This document shows positions 42,802-50,359 of a stretch of DNA of 64,000 nt, in pieces; the first letter of the stretch is position 1; every line of letters begins with the position of its first letter. The DNA is from Thalassobius vesicularis (lineage in GTDB: Bacteria; Pseudomonadota; Alphaproteobacteria; Rhodobacterales; Rhodobacteraceae): assembly GCF_004799325.1 (NCBI RefSeq), contig NZ_SSMD01000004.1:366919-430918 (forward strand), given 5' to 3'. The translations under genes were made by a program, and so were the position numbers. Below the pieces are notes generated by a model. That model ran no database searches and had not been told where the DNA came from. It saw only the letters and a list, made by a program, of their open reading frames with translations.

Positions 42802-43788
42802 ATGCCTGATCAACTTCTCTTCGGCACCGAGGTCTTCCTGAACGGCCTGATGGCGGGCGTGCTTTATGCACTCGTCGCACTGGGCTTCGTTCTGATCTAC
42901 AAGGCGTCGGGCATCTTCAACTACGCCCAGGGCGTGATGGCGCTGTTCGCAGCACTGACGCTGGTGGGTATCATGGACGGCCAGGTGCCGTTCGCGCACC
43001 TGATCAACGCTGTATTCGGCACCGAGGTGCACCACTTCGGCTGGAACATCCCATCCTTCCTGGCGATCATCCTGACAATGGGTGTGATGGTGGCGCTTGC
43101 TTGGATCGTGCAGCAGCTGATCTTCCGTCACCTGGTCAACCAGGAACCGATCATCCTGTTCATGGCGACCATCGGTCTTGCCTACTTCATGGAAGGCTTC
43201 GGCGACATCATGTGGGGCTCGGACATCAAGAAACTGGATGTCGGTATTCCCCAGGGCATGAACGCCCTGATCGACGAAGTGACCTACGGCGCGTTCGGCT
43301 ACGGCTTCTTCATCGACAACCTGGACATCGTTGCGGCTGTCATCGCGACCATCCTAGTGATCCTGCTGGTTCTGTTCAGCCAGTACACCAAGCAAGGCCG
43401 CGCCATGCGCGCCGTGGCGGACGATCACCAGGCCGCTCTGTCGGTCGGCATCTCGCTGAACTTCATCTGGGTCATGGTTTGGTCGGTTGCGGGCTTCGTC
43501 GCGCTGGTTGCCGGTATCATGTGGGGTGCCAAGTCGGGCGTGCAGTTCTCGCTGTCGCTGATCGCACTGAAGGCCCTGCCGGTTCTGATGCTGGGTGGCT
43601 TCACCTCGATCCCCGGCGCCATCGTTGGCGGCCTGATCATCGGTGTGGGCGAGAAGATGTTCGAATTCCTGATCGGCCCGATGGTCGGCGGCGCGACCGA
43701 GAACTGGTTCGCCTACGTGCTGGCGCTGCTGTTCCTGGTGTTCCGTCCGCAGGGCCTGTTCGGCGAAAAGATCATCGAGAGGGTCTGA
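42802..43788 (+). CDS. Branched-chain amino acid-type ABC transporter permease (LivH-like)
   Basis: 328-residue inner-membrane permease with about eight helices. The LivH signature begins LNGLMAGVLYALVALGFVLIYKASGIFNYAQGVMALFAA at residues 12 to 50, and the cytosolic coupling motif for the ATPase lies in GRAMRAVADDHQAALSVGI near 205. GGFTSIPGAIVGGLIIG near 268 is conserved. It lies 41 bases after the LivG-like gene with a good GGAGG site. It pairs with the LivM-like permease three frames downstream. Confidence 0.92.
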   Translation: MPDQLLFGTEVFLNGLMAGVLYALVALGFVLIYKASGIFNYAQGVMALFAALTLVGIMDGQVPFAHLINAVFGTEVHHFGWNIPSFLAIILTMGVMVALAWIVQQLIFRHLVNQEPIILFMATIGLAYFMEGFGDIMWGSDIKKLDVGIPQGMNALIDEVTYGAFGYGFFIDNLDIVAAVIATILVILLVLFSQYTKQGRAMRAVADDHQAALSVGISLNFIWVMVWSVAGFVALVAGIMWGAKSGVQFSLSLIALKALPVLMLGGFTSIPGAIVGGLIIGVGEKMFEFLIGPMVGGATENWFAYVLALLFLVFRPQGLFGEKIIERV

Positions 43789-43790
43789 GC

Positions 43791-44018
43791 ATGAACAAGC
43801 TGATTGCCATCATCAACGTGATCTCCTGGTCGGGGTTCTGGGCCTTTGGCTACATCGCCCTGACCGCCAGCGACATGACGCAATCGCAGATCATCACGGC
43901 GACTGCGCTGGCCGGACTGGGCTTTCTGACGGGCGTTCTCGCCTATCTGAAACTCTCGCGCGGCCACAAGATCAACAATTCGGCGATGGGGTTCACCCAC
44001 GCACAAGAGCAGGGGTAA
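43791..44018 (+). CDS. Small two-helix membrane protein of the ABC importer operon
   Basis: 75-residue protein with two hydrophobic segments (about residues 4 to 24 and 34 to 54) separated by a polar hairpin (ASDMTQSQI), and a short hydrophilic tail (HKINNSAMGFTHAQEQG). Starts two bases after the LivH-like stop and ends six bases before the LivM-like start, so it is clearly in the operon. It is not part of the classical Liv set. It could be an accessory or stabilising subunit between the two permeases. I cannot name a family. Confidence 0.8.
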   Translation: MNKLIAIINVISWSGFWAFGYIALTASDMTQSQIITATALAGLGFLTGVLAYLKLSRGHKINNSAMGFTHAQEQG

Positions 44019-44024
44019 GGAAAC

Positions 44025-45101
44025 ATGTTCTATCGTGAAGCGGGCGATTTCAAAACGTCCTACACCGATGACAACCAGACCTTTCCGATCAAGTTCGATC
44101 GGTACCGGTACTACTTTGTCCTGTTCGTCGCCTTCTGCGTGATCCCGTTCATCGTGAACGACTACTGGGCCAACGCCGTTCTGCTGCCGTTCCTGATCTA
44201 CTCGATCGCGGCGATCGGTCTGAACATCCTGGTGGGCTATTGCGGCCAGGTTTCGCTGGGCACCGGGGGTTTCATGGCTGTGGGCGCCTATGCCGTCTAC
44301 AAGTTGATGACCGCCTTCCCCGAAGTGAACGTGTTCTTCCACGTCCTGCTGGCCGGTGGCATCACCGCCATCGTCGGTGTGCTGTTCGGCCTGCCGTCGC
44401 TGCGGATCAAGGGCTTCTATCTGGCCGTGGCAACGCTGGCGGCGCAGTTCTTCCTGGTCTGGCTGTTCAACAAGGTGCCGTGGTTCTACAACTACTCGGC
44501 CTCGGGTCAGATCAGCTCGCCCGAGCGGACGGTGTTCGGCTATGCCGTGACCGGCCCCCATGCCTCGGCCTGGACGACCTACCTGTTCTGCCTGGTGTTC
44601 GTGACCATCTGCGCCATCATCGCCCGTAACCTGACCCGTGGTTCGGTCGGTCGTAAGTGGATGGCGATCCGTGACATGGACATCGCGGCCGAGATCATCG
44701 GCGTGGATCCCCTGCGTTCGAAGCTCAGCGCCTTCGCTGTCAGCTCGTTCTTCATCGGGGTGTCCGGGGCGCTGTTCTTCTCGGTCTACCTGGGCGCTGT
44801 CGAAGTTGGGGAGGCTTTCGGCATCAACAAATCGTTCCTGGTGCTGTTCATGATCATCATCGGCGGTCTGGGGTCGATCTTTGGCTCTTTCGCCGGGGCG
44901 GCGTTCCTGGTGCTGTTGCCGGTGCTGCTGAAGAACGTGCTGGTGTCCGGTCTGGGCTGGCCCACCGATCTGGCTGCGCATCTGGAATTCATGATTGTGG
45001 GCGGTCTGATCATCACGTTCCTGATCGCCGAACCACATGGGCTGGCGCAACTGTGGCGCGTCGCCAAGGAAAAACTACGGCTTTGGCCCTTCCCGCACTA
45101 A
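44025..45101 (+). CDS. Branched-chain amino acid-type ABC transporter permease (LivM-like)
   Basis: 358-residue permease with a long N-terminal hydrophilic extension (residues 1 to 35) and about ten helices. LLPFLIYSIAAIGLNILVGYCGQVSLGTGGFMAVGAY near residues 65 to 100 is the LivM signature, and GRKWMAIRDMDIAAEIIGVD near 215 is the ATPase coupling loop. GGLGSIFGSFAGAAF near 290 is conserved. It completes the membrane pore with the LivH-like protein. The binding protein gene follows 82 bases later. Confidence 0.92.
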   Translation: MFYREAGDFKTSYTDDNQTFPIKFDRYRYYFVLFVAFCVIPFIVNDYWANAVLLPFLIYSIAAIGLNILVGYCGQVSLGTGGFMAVGAYAVYKLMTAFPEVNVFFHVLLAGGITAIVGVLFGLPSLRIKGFYLAVATLAAQFFLVWLFNKVPWFYNYSASGQISSPERTVFGYAVTGPHASAWTTYLFCLVFVTICAIIARNLTRGSVGRKWMAIRDMDIAAEIIGVDPLRSKLSAFAVSSFFIGVSGALFFSVYLGAVEVGEAFGINKSFLVLFMIIIGGLGSIFGSFAGAAFLVLLPVLLKNVLVSGLGWPTDLAAHLEFMIVGGLIITFLIAEPHGLAQLWRVAKEKLRLWPFPH

Positions 45102-45183
45102 GGCGGGGCCAGCCAAACACCGGGGGGCAAAACCCTCGGTAAACCGAAACCATCGGATATGACCAAAGGGAGGAATTAAACCG

Positions 45184-46467
45184 ATGAAACTGAAACTGAT
45201 CTCTGCCGCTGTTGCTGCCATTGTGGCCGCAGCCCCGGCAATGGCTGACCTGACCTTTTCCGCGCTGAGCTACCGGACTGGTCCCTATGCCGCGAACGGC
45301 ATCCCCTTTGCGGATGGCTATCAGGACTATTTCACCCTGCTGAACGAACGCGATGGCGGCATCGGCGGTGAAAAGATCAATCTGGTGGAATGCGAAACCG
45401 GCTATAACACCGAAAAAGGCGTGGAATGCTATGAATCCACCAAAGGTTCGGGCGCGCTGGTGTATCAACCGCTGTCGACTGGTATCACCTATCAGCTGAT
45501 CCCCAAAGCCACCGCAGACGGTATTCCGGTTCACTCGATGGGCTATGGTCGGACCTCGGCCAAGAACGGCGCTGTGTTCAACAACATCTTCAACTATCCC
45601 GCAAACTACTGGGATGGCGCTTCGGTTGCGATCAAGCACCTGCTGGACCTCAATGGCGGTGATCTGAAGGGCAAGAAAATCGCGCTGGTTTACCACAACT
45701 CGGCCTACGGTAAGGAACCGATCCGCACGCTGGAAGAACTGTCGAAAAAGCACGGCTACACTCTGACCCAACTGGCTGTTGACCACCCCGGTCAGGAACA
45801 GAAATCCCAGTGGCTGCAAATCCGCCGCGAACGCCCGGATTATGTGATCATGTGGGGCTGGGGCGTAATGAACCAGGTTGCCATTCAGGAAGCTGTGAAC
45901 ATCCGTTACCCGATGGAAAACTTCATCGGTATCTGGTGGTCGGGTTCGGAAAACGACGTGCTGCCCGCCGGTGAAGGTGCCAACGGCTACAAGGCGCTGA
46001 CCTTCCACAACGTCGGTTCGGATTACCCGCTGTATGACGACATCAAGAAATATGTCGTTGACGCAGGCAAAGCCGCAGGCGCGGGCGATCAACTGGGTAC
46101 GGTTCTGTATAACCGTGGTCTGTATGCCGCAATGCTGGCCGCAGAAGCAGCCAAGACCGCACAGGCGATGCACGGCACCGCGACCATCACCCCGCAGCAA
46201 ATGCGCGACGGGATGGAAAACCTTGAAATGACCGAAGACAAAATGACCGCTCTGGGTCTGCCGAACTTCGGCCCGTCGTTCAAGGTGTCCTGCGCCAACC
46301 ACGGTGGTGATGGCTTTGGTGCTGTGACCCAGTGGGATGCAAAAGCTGGCAAATGGAACATGATCACCGAGTACATGCAGTCGGATCAAGAGGTTCTGAA
46401 CCCGCTGATCGCTGGCGACTCGGAAGCGTATGCCAAGGAAAATGGCATCACGCCGGGCTGTAACTAA
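45184..46467 (+). CDS. Periplasmic substrate-binding protein of the HAAT-type ABC importer
   Basis: 427-residue protein with a Sec signal peptide (MKLKLISAAVAAIVAAAPAMA, cleavage after residue 21). Two-lobe binding-protein pattern: YRTGPYAANGIPFADGYQDYFTLLNERDGGIGGEKI near residues 30 to 65, and KKIALVYHNSAYGKEPIRTLEEL near 160 to 182. Three to four cysteines (CETGY, CYEST, SCANHGG, C-terminal GCN) could form disulfides. The family carries branched-chain amino acids, amides, urea or aromatic acids. Strong AGGAGG-like ribosome site and favoured codons suggest high expression. Confidence 0.9.
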   Translation: MKLKLISAAVAAIVAAAPAMADLTFSALSYRTGPYAANGIPFADGYQDYFTLLNERDGGIGGEKINLVECETGYNTEKGVECYESTKGSGALVYQPLSTGITYQLIPKATADGIPVHSMGYGRTSAKNGAVFNNIFNYPANYWDGASVAIKHLLDLNGGDLKGKKIALVYHNSAYGKEPIRTLEELSKKHGYTLTQLAVDHPGQEQKSQWLQIRRERPDYVIMWGWGVMNQVAIQEAVNIRYPMENFIGIWWSGSENDVLPAGEGANGYKALTFHNVGSDYPLYDDIKKYVVDAGKAAGAGDQLGTVLYNRGLYAAMLAAEAAKTAQAMHGTATITPQQMRDGMENLEMTEDKMTALGLPNFGPSFKVSCANHGGDGFGAVTQWDAKAGKWNMITEYMQSDQEVLNPLIAGDSEAYAKENGITPGCN

Positions 46468-46543
46468 GTCCTTGATCACCGTCCCGGCTGCGCCTTGTGC
46501 GTGGCCGGGGCCTACCCGAACGATTATCAGAAAGTAGACGCAG

Positions 46544-47368
46544 ATGCTGGACGCTGGACCCACCGATGAGACCCTTCTGGAGGTCAACAACATCGAGGTG
46601 ATCTACAACCACGTTATCCTTGTGCTGAAGGGCGTCAGCCTGAAAGTCCCCAAGGGCGGCATCACCGCCTTGCTGGGCGGCAACGGCGCAGGCAAGACCA
46701 CCACGCTCAAGGCGATTTCGAACCTGCTGCACTCTGAGCGCGGCGAGGTCACCAAGGGCTCGATCAACTATCGCGGCGAGCGCGTGCAGGACCTGAACCC
46801 GGCAGAGCTGGTGAAAAAGGGCGTGATCCAGGTCATGGAAGGCCGTCACTGCTTTGAACACCTCACGGTCGAGGAAAACCTGCTGACCGGCTCGTACACG
46901 CGCGGCGCGTCGCGCGGCGATATCGATGCCGACCTGAACATGGTTTACGACTATTTCCCCCGTCTAAAGGAACGCCGCCGCAGTCAGGCTGGCTATACCT
47001 CGGGCGGTGAGCAGCAGATGGTCGCCATTGGCCGTGCCATCATGTCGAAGCCCGAAACCATCCTGCTGGACGAACCCTCGATGGGTCTGGCGCCGCAGCT
47101 GGTTGAAGAAATCTTCAACATCGTCAAAGGCTTGAACGAGAAAGAAGGCGTGACCTTCCTTCTGGCCGAACAGAACACCAACGTGGCGCTGCGGTTTGCG
47201 CATTATGGCTACATCCTGGAATCGGGGCGTGTCGTGATGGACGGCCCGGCCAAGGATCTGCGCGAAAACCCCGACGTGAAAGAGTTCTACCTCGGCATGT
47301 CTGATGAGGGCCGCAAGAGCTTCCGCGAAGTGCGGTCCTATCGTCGCCGCAAGCGTTGGCTCAGCTAA
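46544..47368 (+). CDS. Branched-chain amino acid-type ABC transporter ATPase (LivF-like)
   Basis: 274-residue ATPase, second of the pair. Walker A is GGNGAGKTTT near residue 47, the signature is YTSGGEQQMVAIGRAI near 150, Walker B ILLDEPSMGLAPQLVEEIF near 175, and the switch region LLAEQNTNVALRFAHYGYILESGRVV. The long Q-loop VMEGRHCFEHLTVEENL is typical of LivF. The C-terminal basic tail YRRRKRWLS is unusual but short. It follows the binding-protein gene by 76 bases, then the phenylacetate-CoA-ligase-like gene. Confidence 0.9.
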   Translation: MLDAGPTDETLLEVNNIEVIYNHVILVLKGVSLKVPKGGITALLGGNGAGKTTTLKAISNLLHSERGEVTKGSINYRGERVQDLNPAELVKKGVIQVMEGRHCFEHLTVEENLLTGSYTRGASRGDIDADLNMVYDYFPRLKERRRSQAGYTSGGEQQMVAIGRAIMSKPETILLDEPSMGLAPQLVEEIFNIVKGLNEKEGVTFLLAEQNTNVALRFAHYGYILESGRVVMDGPAKDLRENPDVKEFYLGMSDEGRKSFREVRSYRRRKRWLS

Positions 47369-47469
47369 CGGCCGCTCACAACGAAAAGACAGGGGGCGGG
47401 CCGATCCCGCCCCAGCGAAAAGCAAGTGATTGCCGGGCAGATGATGTTCCTCGGCCAGGAGACCTGTAC

Positions 47470-48690
47470 ATGACCCGTTTCTTCGATGACCTCGAAACGC
47501 GCAGCGACGATCAGCGCGCTGCGGCCCTCGCCGAGGCGCTGCCGAGGCAGATCGCCCGCGCGCAGGCTCTGGCCGGGTATGGTGACAGTCTGGCGGGTTT
47601 CGACGCCGATCAGATTGCCTCGGTTGCCGATCTGGCGCGTCTGCCGGTGCTGCGCAAATCCGATCTGGGCAAGGCGCAGGCCAATGCCTCTCCGTTCGGC
47701 GGGTTGACCACGCGTCCGGCCAGCGGGTTCGCGCATATCTTCCAATCGCCGGGTCCGATCTATGAACCGGGCGGAACCGAGCATGACTGGTGGCGCATGG
47801 GCCGCTTCCTGCATGCCTGTGGCATTGGTCTGGGCGACATCGTGCAGAACTGCTTTGGCTACCACCTGACGCCCGCCGGCATGATCTTTGAATCCGGTGC
47901 GCGCGCCGTTGGCGCCGCCGTGCTGCCCGCCGGCACCGGCCAGACCGAACTGCAGGCCCGCGCTGCCGCCGATGTCGGCGTGACCGCCTATGCCGGCACG
48001 CCCGATTACCTGAAGGTGATTCTGGACAAGGCCGACGCGATGGGCCTGTCGCTGGGTATTACCAAGGCTGCCGTTGGTGGCGGGGCGCTGTTCCCCTCGC
48101 TGCGTCAGGAATACAAGGACCGCGGCATCGACTGCCTGCAATGCTATGCCACCGCCGATCTGGGCAATATCGCCTACGAATCCGCCGCGATGGAAGGCAT
48201 GATCGTGGACGAGCATGTCATCGTCGAGATCGTCACCCCCGGCACCGGCGACCCCGTCGCCCCCGGCCAGGTGGGCGAGGTCGTCGTGACCACGCTGAAC
48301 CCCGATTACCCGTTGATCCGTTTCGCTACCGGCGATCTGAGCGCGATCCTGCCCGGTATCAGCCCCTGCGGCCGCACCAACACCCGGATCAAGGGCTGGA
48401 TGGGCCGTGCGGACCAGACCACCAAGATCAAGGGCATGTTCGTGCGCCCCGAACAGGTGGCTTCGCTGGTCGCCAAGCACCCGGAAATCGTCAAGGCCCG
48501 CGTCATTGCCGGCCGCGACGGCGAGATGGACACAATGACCGTTCAGATCGAAGCGAACGGCGGCAGCATCGACGCTTTCGGCAAATCTGTCGTCGAAGTT
48601 CTGAAGCTGAAGGGCAAAATCGAGGTTCTGACCCCCGGTTCCTTGCCGAATGACGGCAAAGTTATCGAAGATCAAAGAACATACGACTGA
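47470..48690 (+). CDS. Phenylacetate-CoA ligase-like (PaaK family) AMP-binding enzyme
   Basis: 406-residue adenylate-forming enzyme of the PaaK family. Recognisable segments are LPVLRKSDL near residue 60, GYHLTPAGMIFESGARAVGAAVLPAGTG near 140, AGTPDYLKVILDKA near 185, and LIRFATGDLSAILPGISPCGRTNTRIKGWMGRADQTTKIKGMFVRPEQV near 285 to 335, which holds the C-terminal domain catalytic region. The usual SSGTTG P-loop is changed to FQSPGPIYEPGG at residues 92 to 103. It activates an aromatic or related acid to its CoA ester, but the substrate is unknown. ATG 47470 follows AGGAGAC. It closes the importer operon. Confidence 0.85.
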   Translation: MTRFFDDLETRSDDQRAAALAEALPRQIARAQALAGYGDSLAGFDADQIASVADLARLPVLRKSDLGKAQANASPFGGLTTRPASGFAHIFQSPGPIYEPGGTEHDWWRMGRFLHACGIGLGDIVQNCFGYHLTPAGMIFESGARAVGAAVLPAGTGQTELQARAAADVGVTAYAGTPDYLKVILDKADAMGLSLGITKAAVGGGALFPSLRQEYKDRGIDCLQCYATADLGNIAYESAAMEGMIVDEHVIVEIVTPGTGDPVAPGQVGEVVVTTLNPDYPLIRFATGDLSAILPGISPCGRTNTRIKGWMGRADQTTKIKGMFVRPEQVASLVAKHPEIVKARVIAGRDGEMDTMTVQIEANGGSIDAFGKSVVEVLKLKGKIEVLTPGSLPNDGKVIEDQRTYD

Positions 48691-48731
48691 TTTGATTGCT
48701 ATGATGACAGGACCCGAGAAGGAGGACTGTC

Positions 48732-50357
48732 ATGCGATTCACCCACTCCATCCTTGGGGCCGCGGCGCTTTGGGCGACCACGGCCCTTTCTTCATGGGCG
48801 GCCGACTATGCCCTGATCCTGACCAACCGCGACTATGATCGCGTCTCGACGGCGACGGATGCGGCCTCCTACGTTTCCTATGCCGGTGCGTTGCAGCAGC
48901 AGGGCTTCCGCGTGTTCGGCGGCGAAAGCTGGAACGCCTGGAACATGGCCCGCGCGGCGAATGACTTCCAGCAGGCTCTGGCCTCGGGTCAGGTGGATCG
49001 CGTTGTCGTGGTCCTGTCGGGCCGCATGGCCGAAGGGCCCACCGACGGCTGGCTGCTGGCGCGCGATTACGGTCAGGTGACCTCGCTCAACGTCGGGCAA
49101 TACGCGATGTCGGTGAACGCCTTGGCGGATATGCTGGGAGATTACCCCGGCAAGGCGCTGATGCTGATCTCGGCCTCGCGCCCCGATAATACGCCGGTCG
49201 GCGCGGGCCTTGTCGCTGGTGCCGTAGTGCCGGACCTGCCGCAGGGCGTGGCGGCGATGCAGGGGCGGGCGGAGCGGATGTTGCCGGTGCTGCGCGACCA
49301 GATCCTGCAATCCCGCGTGTCGCTGGCACAGCTGGCGCAAACCGGGCAGGGCATCACATTCCAGGGCTATGTGTCCGATCAACCCCTTGGCGCGACCTCG
49401 GGCCCCGTGGTGGATAGCGAGTCGGCTTATTGGAGTGCGGCCCGCGACATCGGCACGATCGAGGCCTATCGCGCCTACCTGTCGCGTTTCCCGCGCGGCA
49501 TGTACATCAACGAGGCGCGGCGCATGATCGAGGACATCCTCCAGCACCCCAACCGCGAGGCCGAAGCCGATGAGGCCGCGCTGAACCTGTCCCGCGATGC
49601 GCGGCGTGAAATCCAGCGTCAACTGACTCTGCTGGGCTTTGATACCCGCGGGATTGACGGCATTTTCGGCGCGGGCACCCGTACCGCGATCGTGGCCTAC
49701 CAGCGCTCGAAGGGCTGGATCGAAACCGGATATGTGAACAACGGCCAGTTGGAAACGCTGCGACAGGATGCCCTGCGGCGCGCCCGCGAACTGGAAGAAG
49801 AAGAGCGCCGTCGCCGCGCCGAGGAAGAGCGGCGTGACCGCGATTTCTGGGCCACCGTCGGCGTACGCGGGGACGAGGCCAGCCTGCGCGAATACCTGCG
49901 CCGCTTCCCGGATGGCATTTTCTCGGACGAGGCACGTGCCCGTCTGGATGAATACGACCTGCGCCGCCGCCGCGATGCCGATTACCGGATGCGGGTCGCC
50001 TGGGACGAGGCGCGCACCGCCGACACGATCTCGGCCTACCGCCGGTTCCTGGCGCAATACCCCGAAAGCGACTTCGCGCCCACCGCGCGCGCCCGGATCG
50101 AGGAGCTGGACGAGGAACGCAAAAACGCCGACCAGATCGAAAAGGACAAGGCCGAAGAGGCCGTCGTGGCGGGCAACCCGATCACCCGCTTGCTGGTGGA
50201 AAATACCCTGCGAAACCGGGGTTTTGATCCCGGCAACCCGGATGGCGAGTTCGACAAGGCCACCCGCAAGGCGATCCGCCAGTTCCAGCGCGCCAGCCAG
50301 CTGCCGGTGACCGGATACGTTTCGCAGGCGACGATGGTGCGGTTGCTCAGCCGCTAA
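48732..50357 (+). CDS. Secreted degenerate caspase-like protein with two peptidoglycan-binding domains
   Basis: 541-residue protein with a signal peptide (residues about 1 to 23). Residues about 24 to 200 look like a caspase/metacaspase p20 fold: ADYALILTNRDY, a helix, then VVVVLSGRMAEG at the place of the usual SGHG histidine motif and ALMLISASRP at the place of the DACR cysteine motif. Both catalytic residues are therefore replaced, so it is probably an inactive pseudo-enzyme. Two PG-binding-1 domains follow (about 305 to 350, ending in YVNNGQLETL; and 480 to 541, FDPGNPDGEFDKATRKAIRQFQRAS), separated by a charged coiled-coil region (about 350 to 475, rich in Arg/Glu) that includes SPOR-like YRRFLAQYP/ARARIEEL repeats. 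It likely sits in the periplasm. Confidence 0.8.
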   Translation: MRFTHSILGAAALWATTALSSWAADYALILTNRDYDRVSTATDAASYVSYAGALQQQGFRVFGGESWNAWNMARAANDFQQALASGQVDRVVVVLSGRMAEGPTDGWLLARDYGQVTSLNVGQYAMSVNALADMLGDYPGKALMLISASRPDNTPVGAGLVAGAVVPDLPQGVAAMQGRAERMLPVLRDQILQSRVSLAQLAQTGQGITFQGYVSDQPLGATSGPVVDSESAYWSAARDIGTIEAYRAYLSRFPRGMYINEARRMIEDILQHPNREAEADEAALNLSRDARREIQRQLTLLGFDTRGIDGIFGAGTRTAIVAYQRSKGWIETGYVNNGQLETLRQDALRRARELEEEERRRRAEEERRDRDFWATVGVRGDEASLREYLRRFPDGIFSDEARARLDEYDLRRRRDADYRMRVAWDEARTADTISAYRRFLAQYPESDFAPTARARIEELDEERKNADQIEKDKAEEAVVAGNPITRLLVENTLRNRGFDPGNPDGEFDKATRKAIRQFQRASQLPVTGYVSQATMVRLLSR

Positions 50358-50359
50358 GG

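Noticed and set aside
47356..47469. 38-codon N-terminal extension of the PaaK-like ligase
   Set aside because: The extension overlaps the end of the LivF-like gene and has no ribosome site, while ATG 47470 has AGGAG at the right distance.
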